DNA from: Blastomussa wellsi
Lineage: Eukaryota; Cnidaria; Anthozoa; Scleractinia; Plerogyridae
Assembly: GCA_947652115.1 (NCBI GenBank)
Contig: OX393574.1
Location: forward strand, 11,671,012 to 11,735,011
Direction: 5' to 3'
DNA: 64,000 bases
This document shows positions 1-11,789 of the stretch, piece after piece (the stretch's first letter is position 1; every line of letters begins with the position of its first letter). The notes under the pieces were generated by a model that saw only the letters and a list, made by a program, of their open reading frames with translations, did not search any database and had not been told where the DNA came from. Made by a program: the position numbers and the translations under genes.

Positions 1-1529
1 ATCGAGTGAAAACGAGGGGAAAACCCCCGGTTCACCCCGGGCATTCTCCAACTGGGGTTGGGGGGAGGGAGGGAAGAGGGTTATTACGTTGACACGATAC
101 AACAGTTATTAATCAAAACAAAATTTGATAGTTAATCTAAAAACAAATACTCCATTCAGACTTACATAATAGCCACAAGACCCAAAAGTCGGCGATGATC
201 GCTACGGGGTAGGGGTGGGGGCATTAGCAATATCCCACAATGCCTATCGTGCTGGCTCCGCTCGAGATCGGGAGAAGATGGACGTTTTTGCTGTTAATTT
301 GTAATTTTTTGGTAAGTAAAGCAGCGCTTTCTAATTTAGTTTACAAAGCTGAAATGCCCTATTAAGCTGATATTTATTTATTTTCAACTTTTTCTTAATC
401 CCAGTCCAGGTAAAGTTTGAATGAAGACGAATGGAATGTTATGAAATTTTGACGCCGCCATATTGGATATGAAGGTGGGTTGTCGTCTCCGAGAAATTTC
501 TTTAACATGTCTGGATATATTGTATAAAGCAGCTAGTGATTGTGTAGTAATTGTTTGAAAAACCTGTTGAACCAGTGGGCTATTAATAATTATAAATAAA
601 TTTGTTCTTATGGCAGTGAATTTAAAATCTAAATGTCAGCTTAGCCCGGCGTGCAATCGATGAATTTCGACAATCGATAAGATCGATTAAAGCATTTTTT
701 TTGAAAATTTAGTGTTGTCAATATTAAATAATCCTATCTCAGAATTAAACTTTCCTGTCAAATCATTAAACTCAAATAATTCGTACTTATCATTTATCTT
801 TGTCGCTGTATCATATTAAAATAATATTAAAATAAGTTTGTGATCTCACATTTTGTTTACAAGGGCATCAACTACCATAATTACTTACGAATGACAGTAC
901 ATTATTAATTTATAAATTAGATTAATGAAGTTTATCATAGGGAAGATATTTGTTTACAAACATTTTTTTTGTTATTGAAATTGCCAACAAGTTAAACAAA
1001 AGAGCTCTTTGTTTCACCAGCCAATAGTTTTCTGGTTGGCACATTAATAACAATGTGTGACGTCACTGATATCTTCCCTATTGATCATAAGTAGCTGTAC
1101 AATTAACTAAGGGTGCATTCCTAAGGGGTCCTTTGGGATGATCAGGATCAGTGATCCAAGATCACTTGGATCATTGCGCTCATTGCTCTTGGCCATGTCA
1201 AGCTTTTGTAGCTACATTCCAGAGTTGATCTGGTGACCCCTTTGATAGGCGTGTGCATTGCTATGCCAACTAATTGAAAGATGCTAGACCTAAGACATAG
1301 GTCACCTATCCTATTTCACTTCAGATCCGGGCATTGATATTTACCTAATCCACTTACTCAGCATATGCAAAAGCAGCATCGGGTAGCATTTTTTTAACAT
1401 GCAGTTGACAGAGTACACCACGGAGAAGTCAGCTACTTTTTTGACAAAATAAAGTAAATTAAGTTTTGTTTCAAATGTAGTGGGATACTCTACGGAAAGC
1501 AGCTGCCTACTTCAACTTTTATTGAAATA
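1..1529. other. Non-coding AT-rich stretch
   Basis: I see no convincing gene. The stretch holds an 8-bp-arm palindrome at 1153-1172 (GATCCAAG arms) inside a segment (about 1090-1240) that resembles one end of a decayed DNA transposon, but no second end could be placed. Confidence 0.5.
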
Positions 1530-1862
1530 CTGAGCTCATAATTATGGTTTCATTCCTGGGTTACCTGAATGGCAAAGTACAGACAGAGACAAAACTTAAT
1601 TATTCGGAAATCAGAAATATGTCTTTCTGTACAAAAATTGAAGACTTCTTTCTCTACAAATTGTTTGACTTGATTTGATTTAAGCCTCAATTTTCTGTGC
1701 CTGGTTTAAATCAAACTTTATACACACTGTACATGTATGACCACATTAATAAAGACAATGGGAAACTGAATTTTGTTACCTCTTATCGAGAATAGTGATC
1801 AAGGAATGCTGAGTTCATAATTATGGTTTTATTCCTGGGCTACCTGAATGGTGAAGTACAGG
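1530..1862 (+). repeat. Short direct repeat pair
   Basis: Segments 1530-1582 and 1809-1862 are near-identical (both around an AATTATGGTTT.ATTCCTGGG.TACCTGAATGG core), so part of this non-coding DNA is duplicated in direct orientation about 280 bp apart. No coding potential is visible. Confidence 0.6.
1606..1796 (+). repeat. Direct repeat copy A (copy lacking the MITE)
   Basis: This 190-bp segment is repeated in direct orientation at 2223-2773. It contains the paralogous site that lacks the 343-bp TIR element found in copy B: here the sequence runs without interruption across the position that carries the element there. Confidence 0.65.
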
Positions 1863-2222
1863 CACACAAAACTTACGCAAAGAAACCAGAACGGTGGACA
1901 GTTTGTATGTCTCTTTAGGTGTGAAAGCTGGTGTTCTTACATGTACATGTAAAACTCCTTGAAATGAAAACTTTGCCTACATTCCCCCTGTTTCTCTCAG
2001 AACATGCTAATGTTGTCTGGATCTGGCAGGGGAACAATAATTTGCAGCCTTTTTCGTGATCTTAGACCTTGGGCTCTTTGGTATTACGATTTTAATAAGT
2101 CAATTTGGGGGTAGCAAATTACGTCTGTTGTGCAATGTTGCAGTGTACACAATATTATCATGTTTGAACTGTCACAACCATTTTCAGATTGGCATACACT
2201 TACAGTAACCCAAAAATCATTT

Positions 2223-2773
2223 GGAAATCAGAGATATAAGTCTCTCTGTACAAAAATATAAGGTGCCTGTTGTACAAAAATATTTGATTTGATTTGATTT
2301 ACAAATGTAAGCCTCAATTTTCTGTGCTCGGCTTAAATCAAACTTAGGGGGTGATTACATGGCAAATTTCAGCCCGGGTAGGAATTTCAGCCTGGGTTCT
2401 GAAAGAAATCCTCTAAAAATGAACGTGAAGATTACTGGAGAAGGTTTGGCCGGATTGGATTTGCCTGGGCTGAAAATCCTAGCCCGGTTGGCAAACGGGC
2501 TGAAAAATCTACAAAACATCCATGTAATCGAAATGGGATGCCAGCCCGGGCTGAAAAGGCAACGTGAGCATGGTGCAATGAGGTTGTTTTCTCTGGTTTA
2601 TATTTCAGCCCGGGTGGAAATTTTTCATGTAATTGCAACAATATTTCAGCCCGCCCAACTGGGCTGAAATTCGCCATGTAATCACCCCCTTAATACACAT
2701 TGTACCCTACATGTATGACCACGTTAATAAAGACAATGAGAAAGTGAGTTTGTAACCTCTTATCGAGAGTAGT
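2223..2773 (+). repeat. Direct repeat copy B (interrupted by TIR element)
   Basis: Second copy of the segment at 1606-1796. Flanks match copy A on both sides, but the copy is split by the element at 2347-2689. Confidence 0.65.
2347..2689. mobile_element. Non-autonomous TIR transposon (MITE), TTA target duplication
   Basis: The 343-bp element begins GGGGGTGATTACATGGC and ends with its reverse complement. Terminal inverted repeats are about 28 bp with one mismatch. It is flanked by TTA at 2344-2346 and 2690-2692. A paralogous unoccupied copy exists at 1606-1796. The 3-bp TWA-type duplication and G-rich termini fit the PIF/Harbinger superfamily (inference). There is no transposase. Open frames inside are repeat shadows, rich in motifs such as CAGCCCGGG. 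Confidence 0.85.
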
Positions 2774-3996
2774 TCTCTAGTAATGCTAAAACAGTTATGT
2801 TTAGGTCTCTTTCTGCTGAAAACGTTCACAGCAAAATTCTTACAATCAGGGATCAAGAGTTCTTTACAATTCTTTATAATTCTCGTCTTCCTCTGCATGC
2901 GATTATAACCTTGACTTGGAAGGATCATACATGAAAGGGACATTTATAACCCTTTTATTATGGAAAATGTTTCACATTTAAGAGAAGAATTTAAGAAGAA
3001 TAGCGGGTTGAGTCCTACTGCAGTTCAGATCACAATCCCAGTGAAATTGATGTAATTTTATTATACATCAATTGCTATTGAGAGTTGTATAATTTGTGTT
3101 ACCACGCTCTGTGACTGACCTGCTGACTGAGCCAGTGATTTTTTTTGTCAGGATTTATAATGCAGCATTTTCAGTTATTAGGATGATTAAAAAATCTCAC
3201 ACATTGTTACAGCTACATGTTGATGTAGCAGAAGTAGAACAATTTATAATTGCAAGTGTTTAGTTTACACAGTTTACAAGTGCTACTTTGACAATTTGCT
3301 GGACCTTAGTGTAAATTTTAAATTTTTGCATGTCAGGCATTTTTCAAGTATTAAACTGTATTAATTTCATGTAAATGTAATTTGAAAGAAACTATTGCTC
3401 ACTTTAGTATTTGCAAGACATTTTGTCCGGAGGTTACCTAAACCATTCCAATCAATGAATCATTTTTCAACAAATTCGGAAGATTACGAAATATTTACAC
3501 ACTTTTCACAAGAAAGTAAAATATACAAAACACAAAATTGTGAGTTCTCCATGAGACCTTACAGTAGCCAGGGCTGTCATTAAGTTGTTCAGCACAAGTT
3601 GGCAGCACAAGTTGGAAATTGGAAGTGGCAGGCTGGTAACTGATGTCTCAAATGTAAATACGTAGGACAAAGGAGGTTATTGAAAGTCTAGTGTTATTAT
3701 GAAGGCAAAATGATCGATACAAATACAAAAATACAACAAATACAAACTTTATTTACTTCAAAACCCATATACAGCCTCAGCAAATCTAGGTGGGTATTAG
3801 TAATTAATAAACATTATTAGTAGCATTAGCAATAAATAAAACACTAAACATGATAAAAACTAAACATTATAAGCTAAACGATTACATTTACTATTATGAT
3901 ATCACTACATTATAAGCTATGCATTAGATTACTACATTACTAAATTAAACAATACCTAGCAATCAATTACAACAGCAAAAAAACTGGAAAGTAATT
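2774..3996. other. Non-coding stretch
   Basis: No supported gene. The sequence is AT-rich with only short random open frames and no clear repeat structure. Confidence 0.4.
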
Positions 3997-4103
3997 AACA
4001 ATTATTCCTCGAGCCCGATTGGGCTCTGAGTCAATAGCCCATGAGGCCAAAGGCTGAATGGGCTATTGACTCAGAGGCCATGAGGGCGAGAGGGATAATT
4101 GTT
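3997..4103. mobile_element. Fold-back (palindromic) MITE end
   Basis: A hairpin with a perfect 19-bp core stem (4024-4042 paired with 4058-4076) and weaker outer pairing extending to 3997-4103. The unit continues as non-coding DNA to about 4280, where the LINE tail starts. A related stretch with a TAGTTGGATTTT core reappears in inverted orientation beyond the LINE at about 7615-7640, so the LINE may have landed inside a larger copy of this element. Confidence 0.6.
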
Positions 4104-4566
4104 TTAGTAAAATCCAACTAGAAAGTATAGATTTATCTAATAATGAGCTCAAATACTCGTCCGAAACTTCAGCAAAATGCAATTCAGTCGCCATTGTTTT
4201 GGTTTTCAAAGCCGGCACTTTCGCTACTAGTGGGCTATAACATATAGCCTGGTGTAGCCCAACCAATCAGAACGCAGCATTTTTTTTAAAATATTTTATT
4301 AATTTTACAACAACACTTCTTACAAAAAAAAAATACATAGTACACTACCCTACTTACACTACTTACAAAAATATACAGTACACTACACTAAAACATTACA
4401 AATGTTGCACTATTTGCTCTTACTTATGTGTTTTATACATTCTTTTCTTCTTTTTTCCTTAATTTCCTTAAGGGTGAAAAGCCAGTTCCAATGAAAGTAT
4501 GACTATGTTATAAAGATATGTATTTGGAGGAAAAACTCTGGCATTTAATGTTTTTTAACCAAGGGC

Positions 4567-6241
4567 TCAGGAGACCTGATTAAGCGAGGGTAGAAAAGGC
4601 TTCCATTTTTTAGTGTTACTTGGTGTCTTGTTTTCTAATAGGTGTATATGATTCAGATAAATTAAGAAGTTGTTTTGTGTTGGTTGAAGTTCTCTCGATC
4701 TGCATATCCAAATGTATTGTTTAGCGAGTAGGCAACAAAAATTTATTTGGAGTTTGAAGTTAGAGCTGTCAGGCTTGAGGCCTAAAGCGGTCACTAGGTG
4801 TAGATTGTTTTCTGTTGTGAGAATCTGACACGACTGCAGCCATAAAGATAGATTTTGCCAAAAGATTGTTGTTTTTTCACATTGCCAAAATAAATGCATC
4901 AGATCTTCTTTTTCGTTATGGCAAAAGGTGCAGTTATTGTCCTCTCTGATTCCTATTTTTTGCAAAAAGCTATTTGTCGCCAGCCGTCTGTGTAAAAATC
5001 TGAAATTAAAATCTATTAGTTTAAAGCTCCTTGTGCACGCAGTAGATGTTTGGTAGACTTTTCTCCAGTCAACAGTTTCATTTGTAGAACTAATATCTTT
5101 GTGCCATTTCTCTTGACATGATAGTGGTCGTTCACCTTTATCCGATATTAGTTTCCGGTACACAATTCTTGAAGATTTTTGGCTTTTTAAAAATGTATGG
5201 AAAAGGCTTTCGTGTTTTAGTTGGGTTTTTGGGGTTTGTCTTTGCAAAAGTTTCACTGCTGAGATAATTCCATACAAAGATAGTGGTTTTTAAAACGTGA
5301 AGTTCGTACTTATTTTGAAAACTCTCTAGGGACATAAAGTTATGAGAATCATCCATTAAATGTTTTACTTGTGTGATACCTTTCAAAAGCCAATCTGTGT
5401 AAAGTACCGGTGTATTCTTTATTCTAATTAATGAATTTTGCCAAAGCGGTAGAGACAGGAGGTGGTCTTTTGAAACTATTTTTCCTTCAAAGAAAGTATC
5501 TGACCATATTTCTATGATTTCTCTGACAAATGGATCTTCTATACTTAGTTTATCAATATCTTTTTTGTTAAGATTTCCTTTAAAAAAGGCGTTGCCTCCA
5601 TATTTTCCAAGCTCTAAATTAAAGATTGCTTTCCATTTGCTAATGTTTTCTGAATCCAGATATTTTTTAATCCAAGAGGCTTTTAGTGATTTGTTGAAAG
5701 ATACCACATCGATCATTTTGAGTCCTCCGTTTGGATAGTCGTTGATCATAACCGCTCGTTTAATTTTATCACCTTTATCGTTCCATAAAAAATTGAAAAA
5801 AAGTTTGTTGATCTCTTTGATTACTTCATGATTTGTTTGCAAAGGCGAAAATACGTATACAAGTTGAGATGCTACTAGACTTTTCAAAACTACTATCTTC
5901 CCTACTAAACTTAGTCTCCGGAATTTCCAACATCCTAGGATAGATTTAATTTTCGTTAGTTTTTCAGTATAGTTTAAAGAGATCGCCATATCTTGATCCG
6001 TAGAGAACGAAACACCCAGTGCCTTAACTTTTTTGTTTTGCCATTGAAAATTTTTTCCTAAGCAAAATTTTTGCTGGCAGTTTGTTTTGGAGCCTATCCA
6101 TAGAGCTTGGGTTTTGTTTTCATTCAGTTTAAGCCCAGACATTTTACCAAAAGCTTCTATCAGAGTCAGCGATGCATTAAAAGATCCCTCGGAACCGTCT
6201 AAGATGAGGGTCGTATCATCTGCGTATTGACTTAATTTAAA
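4567..6241 (-). pseudogene. LINE ORF2 fragment: RT motif C, thumb and zinc-binding C-terminus
   Basis: The frame resumes with the catalytic YADD box at 6215-6226, then a long thumb/connection region. A further frame change near 5275 leads to the C-terminal segment, which has a CTFCHNEKEDLMHLFWQC cluster typical of the zf-RVT region of L1/Tx1-type ORF2 proteins. It ends at a normal stop at 4567. About 280 bp of 3' UTR and a poly-A tail follow. The breaks are consistent with neutral decay of an old insertion. Confidence 0.88.
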
Positions 6242-7613
6242 TTCAGTGTCCTGTATTTTAATACCCGTAATTTCTCTTTGTTACGTATGGCTTCAGCAAG
6301 TATTTCTACAGATAGTATAAAGAGATAAGGTGACAACGGGCAGCCTTGTCTTACTCCTCGACTTAGTTCAAAGAAATTGCTCGTCCATCCATTGTTTAAG
6401 ATGCAGCTTTCAGTTTTACAATAAAAAAGTCTGACCCACTTTGACAGCGAGGGGCCAAAGCCAAAATGTTGAAGGGATTTATCGATAAAGGACCACTCCA
6501 GAGTATCGAAGGCTTTTTCAAAATCGAGAAAAAGCAGTAGCCCGGGGATATTTTTGTTTGCTGTATACTGAATGACGCTATCCTGCGTACGTATGTTATC
6601 GCTAATACATCTTTTCTTTATAAATCCTGACTGATCTTCTGATATCAGCTCGGGTAACACTGTTTTTATTCGGTTTGCAATGGCCTTCGATGCAATCTTA
6701 TAATCACAATTTAATAGTGTTAATGGGCGCCAATTTTTAATTAAGTTGGGATCGGCATCTTTTTTTGGTATTAGTTTTATAATTCCACGCCTCTGTGATA
6801 TGGGTAATTGTCCTATTTCAAAGGAGAAATTTAATGCACACGTAAGACTTTCTCCTATTTCTTCCCAGAAGACTTTGTAAAATTCACTCGGTAGGCCATC
6901 TGTACCAGGTGACTTTTCTGAGGCCATGCTATTTAATGCCTCTAAACATTCCTTGGAACTTAAAGGGCCTTCACAAAAATATAGGTTTTCATTGCTTAAT
7001 ACTTGTCTTGCTTGTGGAAAGAAATCCTTCGAGGAATTATTTACTTGCATTTTGGAGCTATAAAGATTTTTATAGAAATCTTCGCACTCATGTAAGATTT
7101 CTTTGTCTGATTGAATAACGTCCATGTCATCAATTTTCAATTGAGTAATTGTATTTTGTCTACAGTGCCTCTTCTCAAGGTTGAGAAAATATTTGGAGTT
7201 TTTCTCACCCTCGTTGTACCATTGAGACTTGGATCTTAAAATCGCACCTTTTGTTTGGTATTCAATTATAGCTTCCAGTTCAAATCTTTTCTTTTCTAAT
7301 TCTGGCCATATTTTTTGGGAGTCGTTCGCGTGTGTGTTAGCAATTTGTTCCTCGAGGATTTTGATTGATTTTTCAATTTCATCTTGCTTTTGCTCAAGAT
7401 TTCGTTTTTTTGTTTTACCATAATTGATCGATACTTCTCTAGTCTTCATTTTAATCATTTCCCATAATAAACCAGGGGTAACGGTGTCATCTTGTGCGTA
7501 TTCATCCTTAGTTAGAGATATTATCTCTCTAATTTGATTGATATATTCTTCGTCCTTTAAAAAAAGAGGTGTTCAATTTCCAGAACCCTCGTCCCCTTGG
7601 GTTATTATATAGA
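6232..7613 (-). pseudogene. LINE ORF2 fragment: RT fingers and palm
   Basis: Visible reverse transcriptase blocks, in order on the minus strand: a charged linker, GTDGLPSEFYK, the LIPKKD and NWRPLTLLN block, SGFIKKR, the FLDFEKAFDTLEW motif A, and RGVRQGCPLSPYLF (motif B). The reading frame goes off just before motif C at about 6275 by a one-base change and ends in a spurious stop at 6232. Another one-base insertion in a T-run near 7575 separates the first residues from the linker. In an intact element this region copies RNA into DNA at the nicked target. Confidence 0.9.
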
Positions 7614-8391
7614 CCACTAGTTGGATTTTGCTAGAGAGGAAATATATACGGCTACAAGCGAAGATTGTAGCCATAAGGTACAATAATTACTTGTATTGAA
7701 ATTCAATATTAGAGAATGCTCATCAACATAATACTCCTCAATCCCAAGTACAGTTAAAAGCAACTTATAAATTTTTCTTTTAAATGCTCTTTCTGTGAGC
7801 TTATGCCAGTCAGGGTGTAGACAGTTCCATGTTCTGCAGATGACTGTGTATACAACAAGCTTTTAAATAGCAGAAAGTAAGCTGTAATTAAATAAATTTA
7901 AAAGTGTACGTGTAAAAGTGTACATTTTGTAAAATTCATTAATAATTTAAAAGGAATAGATCCAATGAAAAGCTACTGTCCAGGTGACATCAATTCTCTG
8001 TAAAACCCAATACAAATCAACAGTAGAATTAATTTTTGATACAGATCTCTACTGATTAAAATGCAAAACACGATGGAATCAAATAATTATACTACGCATG
8101 TAATTCATTGTTTCATTTCACAAGTATGATAAAATATTCGCATCCAATCTCTATGAGCTTTACAATGGCTTGCCTATTGGCTTAACTATCGGCTCACCAT
8201 TGTAAACGCCCATACAGATCTCCTGCTCATATTTTATTTACTACATAAAACCTTGGTAGCTAAATAGAAATACAGTAAATACAAATAAATTGAATTGAAT
8301 TGAATTAAATTAAAGTAAATAATTGGCAACCATTCAGACCATTTTTTCCTTAAGTCGTCAGGTCACGCTTTACCTGGATATCATTACTCTA
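7614..8391. other. Non-coding stretch
   Basis: No gene found. A short AATTG/AATTA simple repeat lies at about 8287-8320. The beginning resembles a MITE flank (see the fold-back element at 3997). Confidence 0.4.
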
Positions 8392-8492
8392 ACTGTTACG
8401 CCTTGTTACTTTGGCTGTCACGCTTTGTTGCTTTGGCTGTCACGCTTTGTTACTTACATGTAGGTTGTCATGATTTGGTACTTTGTTTGTCA
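8392..8492 (+). repeat. Minisatellite, about 23-bp unit
   Basis: Two near-identical adjacent units (8408-8430 and 8431-8453, core CTTTGGCTGTCACGCTTTGTT) with decayed partial units on both sides give about four imperfect copies. Confidence 0.7.
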
Positions 8493-9037
8493 CAAAATAC
8501 CACATATATTGACCCTGATTAGGTATTTTTCCCTTCAAAAATTCAATCATAACAAGTTTCTATTTGATTGTAAACTGCTGTATGTACTGATGTAGCTTTT
8601 TCCGTTATGTCCTTACAGGTTGTTGAAAGCAATCAATGCTGTTATGCACTTCAAGTCAGGACAAGGACAAGGACAAATATCAATATCGAAGGCTTAATCA
8701 GAGGTAGAAAACGAACTAAAGAGGCTTTTCTTTACGTTTTTCAATATAACAATTGGAGCTAAGAATTATTTTCTGTCCAAAACCATTCTCTGATGAACAG
8801 TTAAGGTGGCTCAAAACAGTTTCCAGCATTATCCAAGACTTAGATTCTGATGAGTCATTATAACCACTCTTTATCAGTTGATGCTACAATCATGGTATTA
8901 AAAATACTGCCAAATCATTGGTGAACACGTTGTTATCATTTTCGTTACATAATAGGTTACCATAGAAACAATATGACCCGCTAAAAACACCCTTAATTTT
9001 AGCTTTAACTGCTAATAACTCAAAAACGAGCTCGGTG
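8493..9037. other. Non-coding stretch before gap
   Basis: No coding region seen. A TTAAGGTGGCTC sequence at about 8800 matches the terminus of the TIR family at 16894-17417, suggesting a solitary or decayed end of that family. Confidence 0.35.
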
Positions 9038-9237
9038 NNNNNNNNNNNNNNNNNNNNNNNNNNNNNNNNNNNNNNNNNNNNNNNNNNNNNNNNNNNNNNN
9101 NNNNNNNNNNNNNNNNNNNNNNNNNNNNNNNNNNNNNNNNNNNNNNNNNNNNNNNNNNNNNNNNNNNNNNNNNNNNNNNNNNNNNNNNNNNNNNNNNNNN
9201 NNNNNNNNNNNNNNNNNNNNNNNNNNNNNNNNNNNNN
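9038..9237. other. Assembly gap (200 N)
   Basis: Exactly 200 undetermined bases, a conventional scaffold gap length. Open frames crossing it are artefacts. The right flank carries repeated GTGGACTT..GTGGATTAAAAAA phrases at 9237 and 9354, so the gap probably sits in repetitive DNA. Confidence 0.99.
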
Positions 9238-9836
9238 TGGACTTGGGAATAGAGACAGTGGATTAAAAAATCCCGGAGCGGAAAAAGTCCCCAGATTGTA
9301 CAAAAAATATTCCCGGACCGGAATGTTCTACTCCTCATAGCTGAAGGAAAAGTGTGGACTTACGAATTTAGACGGTGGATTAAAAAAAATGAGCGTTTTT
9401 TTTTTCTTACTGTTAATGAAACTGTAATTTACACAGTGGACTAAAACATAAACGCTTTAATTTTTTCTTATTTTTTTAATACAACTGTAATTATAAGTAA
9501 CACAACAAATTGTGGAATATTAATTTCCACTCTTTGCACTTCGCTGGAAATTTTAATGAAATAGTTAGTACAATGGACAATTTAAGCTCTAAATTAATAT
9601 TGTGGCTTTGTAATAATCATTAATTAATACATTTTAACGAGAAATAAAATTCAACAGTGCGACCAAAATGTTTAGTTAATTTATAACAGCTTATTCCAAT
9701 ATTTCCAACATAAATAACTGAGCTTTTCACGTATTGGACACATTTTTAGCAATTAAAAGACACATGAGCAAGAGGTCACCAGAGGAGATGACAACCTTAA
9801 CAGAAAGAATGAAAACGACTGTTCAAATCTGGCCCA
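9238..9836. other. Non-coding stretch after gap
   Basis: AT-rich with degenerate short repeats near the gap. No gene found. Confidence 0.4.
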
Positions 9837-10151
9837 CTACTCTGACTCTGCCAAGCAGTCTTCACAAAACACGCTGTCATCGGAGTACACCTGTAAAAGG
9901 CCATTCTCTCCCTCGAAAACCCCACTCGAATAACACTGAAATTTTTTGCCGCATTTAGGACAAATTTCGTCTTCAGTTATTTGGCCTGCACCATACTTTA
10001 GTTTCAATTGCTCTGCTACTTCTGGTTTCTTGATGTCCACTGGCTGAAGGCTATGGAAGTGAATTTCAGCTTCATGACCAATCAAAGCAATGCTCTGAAA
10101 ATTGGCTTCATTACTTTGGGTTGCGGATGCGGCTGGATAGATTATTCTTTA
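9837..10151 (-). CDS. Possible terminal exon, unknown protein with zinc-ribbon-like C-terminus
   Basis: An open minus-strand frame with protein-like composition ends at a stop at 9837. It has no ATG; the frame is open back to about 10151, with a plausible splice acceptor (CTATCCAG) near 10128, so a last exon is more likely than a complete gene. The C-terminal part has CPKCGKKF and, about 30 residues later, CEDC, giving a CxxC...CxxC zinc-ribbon-like pattern. The charged segment before it (QPVDIKKPEVAEQLKLKYG) looks like real coding sequence. I do not recognise the family. It could instead be a processed pseudogene or a fragment of a mobile element. Confidence 0.4.
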
Positions 10152-10688
10152 CCTAACCTTCCTTGCTATTCTTACTTTTTTGTGTTTAAACGTCGCGCTG
10201 TGGGAATTTTGTTTTACGCCATTAGATTACAAAAGCAACCGGAAATGCAAAACTGACTTGATGATGATTTACCACTCATACGCAGTGCGTATCGCTTTGG
10301 TGCTTTGAACGCCTGACATAATTTTCCTATCCATCAATCATTAACCGCTTACTGTATTTTATGGAACATTTCCAAAAGTAACTTTTAAAGGAAACATAGT
10401 TCAAATAAATTAAGTAAATTATATATTGTTTTCTCTTTTTTTAAGGACGCAAGTAGTGTACCGGAAAATCAAAGCGGTTAATGATATAAGACACCAAAGG
10501 CCTCTTTGATTCATGTTTTTATTTTTGCATTGCGGCTATATAATCAAATTCATGTAACGCGGTATGTTTCCAGATTTGTATGGGGTTTCTCATGTTCTAA
10601 TCTTTACTTTGGTTCACATATAAATATATTCCTCCATAAACTCGATGTAGAGTCCACGCCATTCTTTTTTTGACGGTATCACATTGTA
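10152..10688. other. Non-coding stretch
   Basis: Nothing identifiable. If the exon at 9837-10151 is real, this would be intron of the same gene. Confidence 0.35.
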
Positions 10689-10782
10689 GGAGTCATTTCC
10701 GGTCCGGGGATCATTTGCGGTCCAATTTGGGGATCATTTGCGGTCCTGGGATCATTTGCGGGTCGGGATCATTTGCGGTCCT
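10689..10782 (+). repeat. Minisatellite GGGATCATTTGCGGTCC, five copies
   Basis: Five imperfect copies of a 16-19 bp unit with core ATCATTTGCGGTCC follow one another directly. Spacing varies by a few bases, which distinguishes it from a CRISPR array. Confidence 0.8.
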
Positions 10783-10810
10783 GTACAATACTCCTTTTGA
10801 AAATTTTTAA

Positions 10811-11133
10811 TTTTCCCGCCAAAAGACTTAGAAAAAATACGGGCGCTCAAAATACGCATGCGCCGTTTTTTTTTTAAAAATTGATGTAAATAATGTGTGC
10901 TCTACTTCATCTTTTACCCATTGTATAACTCAATAAAGTTAACAGCTTTGCGATTTTGTCTTGTTTATTATCTTTATCAATAAAGTCATCAATAAAATAC
11001 AAACAAGTGTCTTGTAAATTACTCTTTATTCATCTCTAATTTTAAGTTAATTAGTTAACAGAAAACAATTAAATTATTAAAAAGGTGTCAACAAAAATGT
11101 TCCCTATATATACTAAGTCTTTTGGCGGGAAAA
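10811..11133. mobile_element. Short TIR element (MITE-like), 323 bp
   Basis: A perfect 21-bp inverted repeat, with core TTTCCCGCCAAAAGACTTAG, lies at 10811-10831 and 11113-11133. No coding sequence lies between, and no clear target duplication is visible. A third direct copy of the CCCGCCAAAA core at about 11210 suggests a nested or neighbouring relative. Confidence 0.55.
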
Positions 11134-11789
11134 TCTGATGAAATTTGCACAGCGTTTCCCCTGACAACATTTTGGACAAAAACATTAAAGATGGCATCCC
11201 TTGAAAATTTCCCGCCAAAAAAAATTGAACGTCACCTCGCGCAAAAACGATTCAAACAAATCGCCAATTTCTTTATGCTGTAAAAAAGAATATTGAAAAA
11301 AACTTTTTAGCCCGTTGCTTCTCAAAACAAATTTCTCTCTCCGAAACGATTTAGTTTTTAGAACAACTTGCACGAGATGATGTTCTCGGACAAAAAAACC
11401 TTTCACAACTAGCAATTCTTTTTTGTAGCACAGGACAGATTTAAACCAAAAAATTCAAACATTACCCGTAAAAAATTGTCACAACAGTTAAGGAAACGTT
11501 TTGGAACAGTAATAGACAATTTCAACTGTTGTTTTAGTCTCGAGATCTCTTGTAATATGCCAATTTCACTCCTGTTATCTTTGATCCAAGCTGACTTCAG
11601 TTTTACCTCAATTTACATTGTCTGCTCAAACGTCATTCAGTTTCATTTTTATAGTTTGTCCTGTGTTACAACGAATGCCAGCAGTAAAAGCTTTTTTTCC
11701 ACTTATAAGTAAATATTTTACACATGATAAAAATCCAAATGCCTCGCTCTGGTAAAACACGGAAGCGCCTCCAAGTTCAGCCTCACCAC
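11134..11789. other. Non-coding stretch
   Basis: A 29-codon frame starting with ATG in a good context (AAGATGG) lies at about 11192, but it is too short to support. Nothing else is recognisable. Confidence 0.35.

Larger units (their letters stand above)
4281..7613 (-). mobile_element. 5'-truncated L1/Tx1-like LINE retrotransposon
   Basis: A minus-strand non-LTR retrotransposon covering the reverse transcriptase and C-terminal part of ORF2. The 3' end is marked by a T-run (poly-A on the coding strand) at about 4281-4288. The sequence enters at the linker between endonuclease and RT (about 7600), so the endonuclease is missing, consistent with the usual 5' truncation. At least three single-base frame breaks (about 7575, 6275 and 5275) show that it is dead. 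Confidence 0.9.

Noticed and set aside
2359..2677. Overlapping open frames of 102 and 81 codons on both strands
   Set aside because: They lie wholly within the TIR element and mirror its inverted repeats; no protein features.
8158..8215. Small inverted repeat TTTACAATGG/CCATTGTAAA
   Set aside because: Only 10 bp with a long loop and no flanking duplication; expected by chance in AT-rich DNA.
8890..9340. Open frames spanning the gap
   Set aside because: They consist mainly of undetermined bases.
10689..10782. Possible CRISPR-like array
   Set aside because: Unit spacing is irregular and only a few bases, with no distinct spacers; it is a minisatellite.
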